From assembly GCA_963809795.1 (NCBI GenBank), contig CAWELN010000006.1, positions 310,001 through 374,000 of the forward strand: a DNA stretch of 64,000 bases. Reading direction: 5' to 3'. Position 1 is the first letter of the stretch; the number at the start of each line of letters is the position of its first letter. Below the pieces are notes generated by a model that worked only from the letters and a program-made list of their open reading frames with translations, was not told the DNA's origin and ran no database searches. The translations under genes were made by a program, and so were the position numbers. The stretch is from DASUAS01 sp963809795. Lineage in GTDB: Bacteria; Actinomycetota; Acidimicrobiia; IMCC26256; DASPTH01. Below, piece by piece: positions 45,253 to 54,159 of this stretch.

Positions 45253-46779
45253 ATGCCCGCCCCGCCCGACGACGACACGTCCGCGGCCGACGCCGCACCC
45301 GCGCTCGACGTCCCGGCCGAACGGGCCCGTCGGCTGGCCGACCTCGACGCGCTGCGGGCACGCGGTGTCGACCCCTACCCGGTCCGCTTCGACCGCGACC
45401 GCACTCTCGCCGAGCTGCGGGCGGAGTTCGGCGACCTCGAGCCCGGCGTGGACACCGACGTGCACGTCCGGGTGGCCGGGCGCATCCTGCTGCTGCGCCG
45501 GCAGGGGAAGCTGACGTTCGCCACCATCCGGGACCAATCGGGCACCGTGCAGCTCTTCGTGTCGCGGAACGTGATCGGGGAGGAGGCGCACGACGCGTTC
45601 GACGAGCTCGACCTGGGCGACTGGGTCGGCGTCGAGGGCACGGTGATGACCACCCGCAAGGGTGAGCTGTCGGTCAAGGTCACGCGGTGCGAGCTGCTGG
45701 CGAAGGCGCTGCGCCCGCTGCCCGACAAGTGGCACGGACTCACCGACGTCGACACCCGGTTCCGCCAGCGCTACGTCGACCTGATCATGAACGAGGACTC
45801 CCGCCGGGTGTTCCAGGTGCGGTTCGCCGCGGTCGCCGCCATCCGGCGCGAGCTGGCCGAGCACGGCTTCGTGGAGGTCGAGACCCCGGTGCTGAGCCAC
45901 GAGCTCGGCGGGGCCACCGCCCGGCCGTTCGTGACCCACCACAACGCGCTCGACGTCGACCTCTACCTCCGCATCGCGCTCGAGCTGCACCTGAAGCGGC
46001 TCGTCGTCGGCGGGTTCGAGCGAGTGTTCGAGATCGGTCGCGTCTTCCGCAACGAGGGCATCGACACCACCCACAATCCCGAGTTCACGATGCTCGAGGC
46101 GTACCAGGCATTCGCCGACTACCACGACATGATGGAGCTCACCGAGCGCCTGGTCGTCGCCGCGGCCCGCGCCGCGCGCGACGGCGACACCGTGCTCGAG
46201 ATCGGCGGCACGACCGTCGATCTCGCCGAGCCGTGGCCGCGCGCCACCCTGGTCGATCTCATCCGTGAGCACGTCGGTGTCGACATCCATCCGTCGATGA
46301 CCACGGAGGCGGCGCGCGCGGTGCTCGACCAGCTGCACCTCTCGTACCGCGACGAGTGGGGGGCGGGGCGGCTCACGCACGAGGTCTACGACGAGCTCGT
46401 CGAACCGAAGCTGATCCGGCCGACGTTCGTGCTCGACCACCCGCGTGAGACGTCACCGTTGGCACGGGTCCATCGTGACGACCCGACGCTCGTCGAGCGC
46501 TTCGAGGTCGTCGCCAACGGATCCGAGCTCGCGAACGCCTACAGCGAGCTCAACGACCCGATCGACCAGCGGACGCGCTTCGAAGCCGAGGCGCGTGCCC
46601 GGGCCGCGGGCGACGCCGAAGCGGGCACCGTCGACGAGGACTACCTGCGCGCGCTCGAGTTCGGGTTGCCGCCGACGGGGGGCATGGGGCTCGGCATCGA
46701 CCGGCTCACCATGCTCCTCGCCGGGGTCACGAGCATCCGCGAGGTGATCCTCTTCCCGACGCTGAAGCCCGAAGTCTGA
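45253..46779 (+). CDS. lysS: Lysyl-tRNA synthetase (class II)
   Basis: A 508-residue class II synthetase that charges tRNA-Lys. Residues 65-160 form the OB-fold anticodon domain (VRVAGRILLLRRQGKLTFATIRDQSG). Class II motifs are present: motif 1 FVEVETPVLS, motif 2 FRNEGIDTTHNPEFT and motif 3 GMGLGIDRLTMLL. The length is normal, with no fused LysX membrane domain. GTVDEDYLRALEFGLPPTGG precedes motif 3 as in bacterial LysS. Two small secreted-protein genes follow within 25-100 bp. Confidence 0.97.
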   Translation: MPAPPDDDTSAADAAPALDVPAERARRLADLDALRARGVDPYPVRFDRDRTLAELRAEFGDLEPGVDTDVHVRVAGRILLLRRQGKLTFATIRDQSGTVQLFVSRNVIGEEAHDAFDELDLGDWVGVEGTVMTTRKGELSVKVTRCELLAKALRPLPDKWHGLTDVDTRFRQRYVDLIMNEDSRRVFQVRFAAVAAIRRELAEHGFVEVETPVLSHELGGATARPFVTHHNALDVDLYLRIALELHLKRLVVGGFERVFEIGRVFRNEGIDTTHNPEFTMLEAYQAFADYHDMMELTERLVVAAARAARDGDTVLEIGGTTVDLAEPWPRATLVDLIREHVGVDIHPSMTTEAARAVLDQLHLSYRDEWGAGRLTHEVYDELVEPKLIRPTFVLDHPRETSPLARVHRDDPTLVERFEVVANGSELANAYSELNDPIDQRTRFEAEARARAAGDAEAGTVDEDYLRALEFGLPPTGGMGLGIDRLTMLLAGVTSIREVILFPTLKPEV

Positions 46780-46800
46780 GCGTTCCGACCAAGGAGTCGA

Positions 46801-47367
46801 GTGTTGTTCCGTCGTCTGTTCGTGACCATCGGTGTCGTCGTGGTACTCGTCGTCGTGCCGCTGGCTTCCGCCCACGCGGCCACGTCGCCGAATACGTGGG
46901 CACCCAAGTTCTGCCAGGCGCTGCAGCAGTGGCAGACGACGCTCACCTCGGAGTCGAAGACCGCGAACACCACGCTGGGGAAGGCCGCGGCCGGTGATCT
47001 CACCGGGATCCGCAACGAGTTCGTACGGTTCCTCGGGAAAGACGTCGCGGCGACCCAAACCGCGATCCGGAGCATCAAGAAGGTGGGCGCGCCCTCCTCG
47101 GCGAACGGCAGCAAGATCCAGCGGAAGGTCATCGCGTCCTTCCAGTCGGCGTCGGACGTGTTCGCCGAGGCGAAGACGTCGGCCTCCAACCTCTCGACGA
47201 CCGACGCCACGTCGTTCGTCACCGACGCGACGAAGATCCAGCAGGACCTGAATGGTGCGAGCGACGCCTTCCAGACGAACTTCTCCACGGTGCAGAAGCT
47301 CGACTCGAAGGGCGAGATCGGGCAGGCCATCACCAGCGCCAAGGCCTGCAAGTTCCTCACCGGTTGA
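46801..47367 (+). CDS. Secreted hypothetical protein, paralogue A
   Basis: A 188-residue protein from a GTG start with AAGGAG eight bases upstream. Residues 1-26 are a Sec signal peptide (hydrophobic VTIGVVVVLVVVPLASAHA, cleavage after AHA). The mature part is helical, Ala/Ser/Thr/Lys-rich, with TWAPKFCQALQQWQTT near its start and CKFLTG at its end; the two Cys may form a disulfide. It is homologous to the next gene. It lies 21 bp after lysS. No known family is recognised. Confidence 0.75.
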   Translation: MLFRRLFVTIGVVVVLVVVPLASAHAATSPNTWAPKFCQALQQWQTTLTSESKTANTTLGKAAAGDLTGIRNEFVRFLGKDVAATQTAIRSIKKVGAPSSANGSKIQRKVIASFQSASDVFAEAKTSASNLSTTDATSFVTDATKIQQDLNGASDAFQTNFSTVQKLDSKGEIGQAITSAKACKFLTG

Positions 47368-47440
47368 TCAACGGCTCAAGCGCGACGGTCGATCGACCGA
47401 TCGTCTGCGTCCGCGCTCCAGTCAGGCAGGGAGGTTCCTG

Positions 47441-47998
47441 ATGGTCCGTCGTCTCCTCGTACCCGCGCTCGTCGCCACCGGCCTGGTCGCCACCTCGTTC
47501 GGCACCGCGCATGCGGCCACCGTGTCGCCCGCGACGTGGGCGCCGAAGTTCTGCACCGCCGTCATCGACTACCAGACGACGATCTCGCACGACGGCGAGT
47601 CGTTGACGTCGCAGCTCGAGAACGTGACCGATCTCGCGAGCGGACGCGACCAGATCGAGTCGTTCCTCGGTGACATGGTCACGGCCGCCAAGACCGCGAA
47701 GCGTCAGATCCAGTCGGCCGGGGCGCCGTCCACGCCGAACGGCGGGAAGATCGCGACGGTGTTCGCCGCCGGCCTCGACGCGTCGGCCAAGGCGTTCGCC
47801 AAGGCCCAGGCCGAGGCGGCAAGGCTGCCGACGACCACTCCCGAAGCCTTCAAGATCAAGGGCAAGCAGCTCGGCCGGCGCCTCACCGCCGCGGGCGACG
47901 AGCTGAGCAAGAGCTTCAGTGGCATCGGCAAGCTCGACAAGGGCAAGAAGCTGGAGGCCGCGGTCAAGGCGGCGCCCGAGTGCGAGTCGCTCACCTGA
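47441..47998 (+). CDS. Secreted hypothetical protein, paralogue B
   Basis: A 185-residue protein with AGGGAGG six bases upstream of the ATG. Signal peptide at residues 1-25 (LLVPALVATGLVATSFGTAHA). The mature start TWAPKFCTAVIDYQTT and the GAPSTPNGGKI segment match the previous gene (GAPSSANGSKI), and the C-terminal Cys (CESLT) is kept. It is a tandem duplicate, divergent enough to be old. It ends exactly where the convergent SDR ends (TGA followed by TCA). Confidence 0.78.
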   Translation: MVRRLLVPALVATGLVATSFGTAHAATVSPATWAPKFCTAVIDYQTTISHDGESLTSQLENVTDLASGRDQIESFLGDMVTAAKTAKRQIQSAGAPSTPNGGKIATVFAAGLDASAKAFAKAQAEAARLPTTTPEAFKIKGKQLGRRLTAAGDELSKSFSGIGKLDKGKKLEAAVKAAPECESLT

Positions 47999-48856
47999 TC
48001 AGCCGACCAGCTCCTCGCTGACCTCCCAGAGCCGTGCCGCGGCGGCGTCATCCTGCGCGGCCGCGCTGGGCGTGGCGGGGGCGGACTTCACCCAGTACCC
48101 GCCGGTGATGCCGGCGAGCTCGGGCGCGGAGGCCACGTAGACCTGGGTGCGCGCGCCCTGTTCGGGGGACAGCGCGAACGGCTTCAGCAAGGGGAACAAC
48201 AGTGCGCCGAACCGGCCGGTATCGCCGTCGCGACCGAAGCTGCTGGCCACGAACCCGGGATGCACCGCGTTGGCGGTGACGCCGGTGTCGTCCCAGCGCC
48301 GGGCCAGCTCGCGCGTGAACAGGATGTTGGCGAGCTTGGTCTTGCCGTAGACGCGGAAGCCCCGGTAGTGCCGCCTCGACTGCAGGTCGTCGAAGTCGAG
48401 ACCCCGGCGCGCGCTCGAGTGCGCGTCGGAGGCGACGTTGACGACGCGTGCGTCGTCGCCGGCCACCAGCTGGTCACGGAGCAGTTGCGTGAGCAGGAAG
48501 GGACCCAGATGGTTCACCTGGAAGGTCATCTCGTTGCCGTCGTCGGTCTCGCGCCGGGAGTTGAGGATGAGTCCGGCGTTGTTCACCAGGACGTCGAGCT
48601 GGTCGTGCTCGTCGCTCCAGCGCTTCGCGAACTCGCGTACGGACGCGAACCGGGCGAGATCGAGCGGCATCACGTCGACCGCGTCGTTGCCGCTGCGCGT
48701 CCGGATCTCCGCCAGTGCCTCGGTGCCGCGCGCAGCGTCGCGCGCGGTGAACACGACCTGCGCGCCCATTGATGCCAGAGCGACCGCGGTCTCCTTGCCG
48801 ATCCCGGCATTGCCGCCGGTGATCAGCACCACTCGGCCGTCCAGCACCTCGGTCAT
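47999..48856 (-). CDS. SDR family protein (retinol-dehydrogenase-like)
   Basis: A 285-residue SDR with TGGNAGIGKETA (residues 13-24), ARD after beta-2, VNNAGL, and the catalytic YGKTK in VYGKTKLANILFTRELA. The long C-terminal half with ANAVHPGFVASSFGRD is typical of the WW-domain-oxidoreductase/retinol-dehydrogenase-like branch. The substrate is unknown. Its upstream region is the 60-bp repeat array shared with the divergent CoA-transferase. Confidence 0.88.
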   Translation of the reverse strand: MTEVLDGRVVLITGGNAGIGKETAVALASMGAQVVFTARDAARGTEALAEIRTRSGNDAVDVMPLDLARFASVREFAKRWSDEHDQLDVLVNNAGLILNSRRETDDGNEMTFQVNHLGPFLLTQLLRDQLVAGDDARVVNVASDAHSSARRGLDFDDLQSRRHYRGFRVYGKTKLANILFTRELARRWDDTGVTANAVHPGFVASSFGRDGDTGRFGALLFPLLKPFALSPEQGARTQVYVASAPELAGITGGYWVKSAPATPSAAAQDDAAAARLWEVSEELVG

Positions 48857-48868
48857 GGCCCGAATCTA

Positions 48869-49076
48869 GGAGACGCAGCGGAGCCGTCTCGGAGAGTGGG
48901 ACGGCGCCGCGGAGTCGACCAGTTGAGCGGAGACGCAGCGGAGCCGTCTCGGAGAGTGGGACGGCGCCGCGGAGTCGACCAGTTGAGCGGAGACGCAGCG
49001 GAGCCGTCTCGGAGAGTGGGACGGCGCCGCGGAGTCGACCAGTTGAGCGGAGACGCAGCGGAGCCGTCTCGGAGGG
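48869..49076. repeat. Tandem array of 60-bp repeats (three copies plus a partial)
   Basis: Identical units start at 48869, 48929 and 48989; a fourth from 49049 stops after about 28 bases. Each carries GCGGAGCCGT, GGGACGG, GCGGAGTCGACC and ends in GTTGAGC. It is homologous to the 59-bp array at 5841-6085 and the single copy at 9706. It occupies the divergent promoter region between the SDR and the CoA-transferase, oriented into the CoA-transferase. Confidence 0.94.
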
Positions 49077-49097
49077 AGGCACGCCTATGATCCGCCG

Positions 49098-50270
49098 GTG
49101 TCCGGTCTCCCCCTCGAGGGTGTGCGCGTCGTCGACCTCACCACCGTGGTGTCCGGCCCCTACGGCACGTTGCTGCTGGCCGATTTCGGTGCCGACGTCG
49201 TGAAGGTCGAGGCGCCCGAGGGCGACCTCGCGCGCGACCTGGGCCCGCGCGTCAACGCCGGCATGGCGGCGGTGTTCCTCAGCTGCAACCGGGGCAAGCG
49301 CAGCGTCGTGCTCGACCTGAAGTCCGACGCCGGACGCGCCCAGCTGCTCGAGCTCACCCGCACCGCCGACGTGGTGGTGCACAACATGCGCCGGGACGCC
49401 GCCGAGCGGTGCGGCGCCGATCCTGCCACCCTCACCGCCGAGAACCCGCGACTCGTGCACTGCGCGATCGTGGGCTTCGCCGAGGGCGGCCCGTACTCCG
49501 ACCTCCCCGCGTACGACGACACCATCCAGGCGGTGTCGGGCATCGCCGGCGCGCAGGAGTGGACGGCCGGCGCTCCGACCTACATCGCCAACGCGATGGC
49601 CGACAAGATCGCGGGGCTGACCGCCGCGTTCGCCATCGCCGCCGCGCTGCGCAAGCGCGAGCTCGACGGCAGCGGTGCGGTGATCGAGGTGCCGATGGCG
49701 GAGCTGTTGGCGTCGTTCGGGCTGGTGGAGCACCTCTGGGGGCGCACGTTCGTGCCCCCACGGGGCGACGCTCGCTATCCACGGGTGTCGTCACCGGCGC
49801 GCCGGCCCTTCCCGACCGCCGACGGTCACCTCGCGGCGGTGGTCTACACCGACCGCGACTGGGCGCGCTTCTTCGCCATGATCGGCCGGCCCGAGCTCGC
49901 CGACGATCCGCGCTACGCGACGCTGTACGACCGCACCCAGCGCCTGGAGGAGCTGTACACGCTCGTGGCCGAGCACCTCGCCGGCGGCACCACCGCGGAG
50001 TGGTTCGCGCGCTTCACCGAGGCGGGCATCCCGTCGGTGCCGTACAACCGCGTCGACGACCTCTTCGACGACCCGCACTTCCGCGCCGTCGGTCTGCTCG
50101 AGGAGATCGACCATCCCTCCGAGGGGCGTCTGCTGCAGTGCCCGACGCCGGTCACGTTCGACGGCGTGCGCCGGGCGCATCCGCGGCCCGCTCCGTTGCT
50201 GGGCGCCGACACCGACGCGCTGCTCGGCGAGGTACGCGGGACCGCCGACGCGTCGAGCGAGCGCGCGTAG
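49098..50270 (+). CDS. CaiB/BaiF family CoA-transferase
   Basis: A 390-residue class III CoA-transferase that moves CoA between carboxylic acids. VRVVDLTTVVSGPYGTLLLADFGADVVKVEAPEGD (9-43) and FLSCNRGKRSVVLDLKS (60-76) are the family signatures; the catalytic Asp is in LPAYDDTIQAVSG (Asp140 or Asp141). The GTG start at 49098 lies 21 bp beyond the repeat array. It may activate an acid for the thiolase and crotonase encoded just downstream on the other strand. Confidence 0.9.
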   Translation: MSGLPLEGVRVVDLTTVVSGPYGTLLLADFGADVVKVEAPEGDLARDLGPRVNAGMAAVFLSCNRGKRSVVLDLKSDAGRAQLLELTRTADVVVHNMRRDAAERCGADPATLTAENPRLVHCAIVGFAEGGPYSDLPAYDDTIQAVSGIAGAQEWTAGAPTYIANAMADKIAGLTAAFAIAAALRKRELDGSGAVIEVPMAELLASFGLVEHLWGRTFVPPRGDARYPRVSSPARRPFPTADGHLAAVVYTDRDWARFFAMIGRPELADDPRYATLYDRTQRLEELYTLVAEHLAGGTTAEWFARFTEAGIPSVPYNRVDDLFDDPHFRAVGLLEEIDHPSEGRLLQCPTPVTFDGVRRAHPRPAPLLGADTDALLGEVRGTADASSERA

Positions 50271-50292
50271 CCGATCGCCGCCGGGATCGGGC

Positions 50293-51804
50293 TCAAGGTG
50301 CGGAGTCCTCCCGCAGCCACTGGTCGACGGGCGCGAAGTCGTCGGTGATCACCGGCGCGTGGTCGATGAAGCGGTCGAGCGCGGCACCGTCGACGACGAC
50401 GTCACCGTGCACCGCGGCAAGCTTCCGAAGCTGTGTGCGGTCGATCGGGCGGTGCGCCGCGACCAGCACCACGTTCGCACCCGCCTGGTCGTCGAAGACC
50501 GACCGGGGCGCAACCGCGGCGACGTACTCGAAGCGCTCGCGCAACGTCGCGAGCTGCGCGCGCGCGAAGCGGAACGACGGGTAGTCGATCACGTTCTGCA
50601 CGTACACCCCGCCGGGCCGCAGCACACGGTCGACCTCGCGCAGGAACTCACGGGTGGTCAGGTGCCACGGGACCGAGAGGCTGCCGAACGCGTCGCCGAC
50701 CACGAGGTCACGCGAGTCGTCCGGTTCGTCACGGATGCCGAGGCGGGCGTCGCCGATCCGCACCTGCAAGGCGCGGGAGGTGCGCAGCCCGAGCTCGTCG
50801 CGCCCGAGGTCGAGCACCGCGGGGTCGATCTCGAGCACGGTGCTCCGGCTGCCGGGCCGGGTCGCCGCGAGGTAGCGCGGGAACGTGAACCCGCCGCCCC
50901 CGATGTGCAGCGCGTCGAGCGGGCGGCCCGCGGGGAAGGCGGTGTTCACCGCGTCGGCGAACGAGCGCGTGTAGTCGAACTCGAGGTGCTCGGGATCCGC
51001 GAGGTCCACGTAGCTGTGACGGACGTCGTCGAGCCAGAGGATGCGGCCGCTGGCACGGAACGGGTCGTGCTCCACCCGCATGCAGTAGTACGCGCTCTCG
51101 ACCTGGCACGGCTCGGTGCTGGTGACGCCCCACGTGAACCCACCGGCTGCCAACACGACGATCAGCGCCATCACAGGGAGGTGGCGTCGCCACAGCCCGA
51201 CCGTGAGCACGAGACCGAGCACCACGAGGGTGATGCCGATGACGTCGATGATCGTCCGCGTGGGCGTCGTCGCCACGAGCACGAACCCGGTCACGAAGGT
51301 GCCGACCAGCGCACCCGCGGTCGAGATGCCGCTCAGGCGGCCGACGATCCCACCCGTGCTCGAGAGGTGATGGAGTTGCAGCTTCACCACCATGGGCGTG
51401 ACCGAGCTCAGCACGACCGCGGGCAGGAAGAACGCGGCGAAGCTGAGGGTGAGGGTCGACGCGCTGACGCCCTCGCCGGTCGACCCGCCGAGGTGCCGGA
51501 CGATGGGCACGGTGCAGATCGCGAGGACGCCGCCGAGCGCGATCACCGGCCCGAGGAGCCGATGGGGGTCGATGCGGTCGGCGACCCGGCCACCGGCCCA
51601 CGCGCCGAGGGCGATGCCGGCGAGCACGGTGCCGATGATCGACGTGTAGGTCTCCAGGCTGATGCCGACGTACGGCGCGAGCAGTCGCCCGGCGAGGATC
51701 TCGAGCATCAGCACCGCGGCCGAACAGACGAACACGATCGCGCCGGCGAGCAGCGGCCGGAGCCTCGCCGGTCGACCGTCGGCGGGCGGGCCCGGGTCGT
51801 TCAC
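50293..51804 (-). CDS. Membrane-fused spermidine-synthase-like protein
   Basis: A 503-residue protein from a GTG start. Residues 15-220 contain about seven hydrophobic helices (AAVLMLEILAGRLLAPYVGISLETYTSIIG, AFFLPAVVLSSVTPMVVKL). Residues 250-500 are a class I methyltransferase-fold domain: DALHIGGGGFTFPRYLAATRPGS, VLEIDPAVLDLG, DLVVGDAFGSLSVPWHL. The pattern is that of fused-MFS/spermidine synthases in actinobacteria; aminopropyl transfer is not proven. It overlaps the thiolase stop by GTGA. Confidence 0.82.
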   Translation of the reverse strand: MNDPGPPADGRPARLRPLLAGAIVFVCSAAVLMLEILAGRLLAPYVGISLETYTSIIGTVLAGIALGAWAGGRVADRIDPHRLLGPVIALGGVLAICTVPIVRHLGGSTGEGVSASTLTLSFAAFFLPAVVLSSVTPMVVKLQLHHLSSTGGIVGRLSGISTAGALVGTFVTGFVLVATTPTRTIIDVIGITLVVLGLVLTVGLWRRHLPVMALIVVLAAGGFTWGVTSTEPCQVESAYYCMRVEHDPFRASGRILWLDDVRHSYVDLADPEHLEFDYTRSFADAVNTAFPAGRPLDALHIGGGGFTFPRYLAATRPGSRSTVLEIDPAVLDLGRDELGLRTSRALQVRIGDARLGIRDEPDDSRDLVVGDAFGSLSVPWHLTTREFLREVDRVLRPGGVYVQNVIDYPSFRFARAQLATLRERFEYVAAVAPRSVFDDQAGANVVLVAAHRPIDRTQLRKLAAVHGDVVVDGAALDRFIDHAPVITDDFAPVDQWLREDSAP

Positions 51805-53285
51805 GGGTCCGGGCGGAACCGGTCGCCGTCGACGATGACCTCGCGGCCACACCACTCCTCGCCCGTCATCGCGGCGGCGACCTCGGTGTCGTCACAGCGC
51901 ACGACCACGCGGCGGTCGTCGCCGGTGCGACCGAGCGCGGTCGCGTAGCGAGGCTCACCACCCTCGTGTGCCACCGTGTACGCATCGATCGAGGCGAGAC
52001 CCCGGTGGTCGCCGACCACGTCGAACGCCGGCGTGGCCGCGGCGACGTCCGCGCTGATGTCGGCGAAGGTGAAGCCCCCCTCCGGCGGCGTGGTGGACCA
52101 CACGGACGTGCCGTGCTTGGTGATGATGCCGCTGATGAAGGTGAGCAGGCCCGTCGTTCCCGGCGCATCGCGCAGCATCGCCACCATGCGGGCGAGGGCC
52201 TGGAAGGAGGCGTTGTTGAGCGGGCCGCCGCCGAAGGTCATGCCGCCGCCGACGCTGAGCGGTCGACCGTCGTCGTCGAGCGGAAGGCCGAGCTCGCGGG
52301 CCTGGATGCGCACCGCCGAGGGGAAGCAGCTGTAGAGGTCGACCACGTCGCAGGCCGCCACGTCGATACCGGTGAGGTCGGCGATGCGCTCGGCGGCGAG
52401 GCGCGCGGCCGGTGCACGGTGGAGCTGCGCCCGCCGCGAGATGGCGAGCATGTGGTTCGATTCGACCGCCGCCAGCGGATAGACGCGGCGCTCGGCGGGG
52501 ACACCGGCGCGGTCGGCGGCCTCGGTGGAGCACAGCACGAACGCGGCGGCCTGGTCGACGTTCCACTGCGAGCAGTGCCACTTGGTGTACGGGGCCGCCA
52601 GCATCGGGTTCTTGGCCGACGGGTGCTCGAGAAACGCCGGCGCAACCGGGTCGCGGCGCCACGCGTCGGGATTCGACGCCGCCACCTCGCTGAACTGCGA
52701 CCACAGCTTGGCCGTTGCCCGCGCGTTCTCGGCCACCGACTCCCCGAGCGACGACCGGAGCGCCGTCTCCAACGCCGAGTACATGAGCGGTGCGCTCATG
52801 AAGCCGGCTGCACGTTCGGGCGCCGGGATGATCTCGTCGGCGGGACGGATCGCCTCGTCGGGCACGACGTCCTCGGCCTGGACGGTGTCGACCGGCACGG
52901 TGCCGAGGATGCGGCCGCGCAGGTCGCGGTACTTCGCTTCGCCACCCACGACGACGGCGACGTCGAGATCGCCGCTCGCGATGGCACCGCACGCACGAGT
53001 GAACGGGGTGAGCTGCAGCACGCCGAGCTCGGCGATCACCGTGCGCGCGTCCGCGCCGATGCGTTCGGCGACGATGCGACCGGGGTCTCGATAGCGCCAG
53101 GAGCCGCGCGGTACGAACACCGCGTCGGCCGCCGCGAGCAGCGCCGGAGCCCGGGCGTCCTCACCGGCACGCTGGACTGCGGTGGTCATGAGCGCGAGGG
53201 CCTCGGCGGCGTCGGCGGGGTCGTCGAAGCGCTGGTGCGCGATCCCCGCTCCGACCAGCACCGGCGTCCGCGCGTCGAGAGCCAC
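51801..53285 (-). CDS. SCP-x/thiolase-like acetyl-CoA acyltransferase
   Basis: A 494-residue non-canonical thiolase-fold protein from a GTG start. TPVLVGAGIAHQRFDDP opens the chain; FTRACGAIASGDLDVAVVVGGEAKY stands where the nucleophile helix is expected, with Cys in ACGA rather than the usual C-A/S-S-G. HCSQWNVDQAAAFVLCS, DVVDLYSCFPSAVRIQ and GGGMTFGGGPLNN follow the actinobacterial acetyl-CoA acetyltransferase branch. It probably cleaves a branched or steroid-like 3-ketoacyl-CoA. It begins two bases after the crotonase stop. Confidence 0.8.
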   Translation of the reverse strand: MALDARTPVLVGAGIAHQRFDDPADAAEALALMTTAVQRAGEDARAPALLAAADAVFVPRGSWRYRDPGRIVAERIGADARTVIAELGVLQLTPFTRACGAIASGDLDVAVVVGGEAKYRDLRGRILGTVPVDTVQAEDVVPDEAIRPADEIIPAPERAAGFMSAPLMYSALETALRSSLGESVAENARATAKLWSQFSEVAASNPDAWRRDPVAPAFLEHPSAKNPMLAAPYTKWHCSQWNVDQAAAFVLCSTEAADRAGVPAERRVYPLAAVESNHMLAISRRAQLHRAPAARLAAERIADLTGIDVAACDVVDLYSCFPSAVRIQARELGLPLDDDGRPLSVGGGMTFGGGPLNNASFQALARMVAMLRDAPGTTGLLTFISGIITKHGTSVWSTTPPEGGFTFADISADVAAATPAFDVVGDHRGLASIDAYTVAHEGGEPRYATALGRTGDDRRVVVRCDDTEVAAAMTGEEWCGREVIVDGDRFRPDP

Positions 53286-53287
53286 GG

Positions 53288-54085
53288 CTACTTCCGCTGG
53301 AAGTTCGGCGTGCGCTTCTCGGCGAAGGCCTTCGGGCCCTCCTTGGCGTCGGCCGACGCCATCACCGCCATCCCGATCGGCTGCTCGAAGGCGAACGCCT
53401 CCTCCTCGCTCATGAGCTCGGTGGCGCGCAGCGTGCGCAGGATCGCCTCCACCGCCAGCGGCCCGTTGGCGGCGACCTGCGCCGCGACCTCGCGCGCCTG
53501 CTCGAGCGCAGTGCCGTCGGGGACCACGTAGCTGACGAGTCCCAGCGCCTTGGCCTCGGGGGCGAGGATGTGCCTGCCGGTGAGCAGGATGTCGGCCGCG
53601 GCCGCGTACGGGATCTGCCGGCGCAACCGCACCGCCGATCCGCCCATCGGATAGAGCGACCACCGTGCCTCGGACACGCCGAACCGCGCGCTCTCGCCCG
53701 CGACGCGGATGTCGGTGCCCTGCAGGATCTCGGTGCCGCCGGCGACGGCCACACCCTCGACCGCGGCGATGACCGGCTTGGTCGGTCGGTAGGTCTTCAA
53801 GAGGCCGCGGTAGATGAAGCCGGGGTCCTCCTTCATCCGGGTCTCGGTGTCGATGGCGTCGGGCTCGGCGACGTCACCGGCCAGGGCACGAAGATCCATG
53901 CCGGACGAGAAGTCGCCCTCGGCGCCGGTGAGGATGACGCACCGGATGCCGTCGTCGGCGGAGACCTCCTCCCACGCGTCGGCGAGCAGCGCGAACATGG
54001 TCAGCGTCATCGCGTTCTTGCGGTGCGGGCGGTTCAGCGTGACGATCATCACCGCACCGTCGCGCTCCACTTCGACCTGGGCCAC
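53288..54085 (-). CDS. Enoyl-CoA hydratase/crotonase family protein
   Basis: A 265-residue crotonase from a GTG start with GAGGAG eight bases upstream. FSSGMDLRALAGD (oxyanion loop 1) and VEGVAVAGGTEILQGTDIRVAGESARFGVSEARWSLYPMGGS (loop 2 and active-site region) follow family order. The Glu pair of true hydratases is only partly kept, so the exact reaction is open. The gene order crotonase, thiolase, membrane spermidine-synthase-like protein is tightly packed with gaps of two bases or overlaps. Confidence 0.88.
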   Translation of the reverse strand: MAQVEVERDGAVMIVTLNRPHRKNAMTLTMFALLADAWEEVSADDGIRCVILTGAEGDFSSGMDLRALAGDVAEPDAIDTETRMKEDPGFIYRGLLKTYRPTKPVIAAVEGVAVAGGTEILQGTDIRVAGESARFGVSEARWSLYPMGGSAVRLRRQIPYAAAADILLTGRHILAPEAKALGLVSYVVPDGTALEQAREVAAQVAANGPLAVEAILRTLRATELMSEEEAFAFEQPIGMAVMASADAKEGPKAFAEKRTPNFQRK

Positions 54086-54159
54086 TGGGTCTCCTCGTCT
54101 CGACCGGAACGCGTGGAGCCTGCCAGGATCAAGAGCCGATCGACAACACGGGGGGAAGC

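Noticed and set aside
48896..49090. Small repetitive protein encoded through the 60-bp array
   Set aside because: The frame stays open only because the 60-bp period is a multiple of three; the homologous 59-bp array does not keep one frame, so coding is not conserved.
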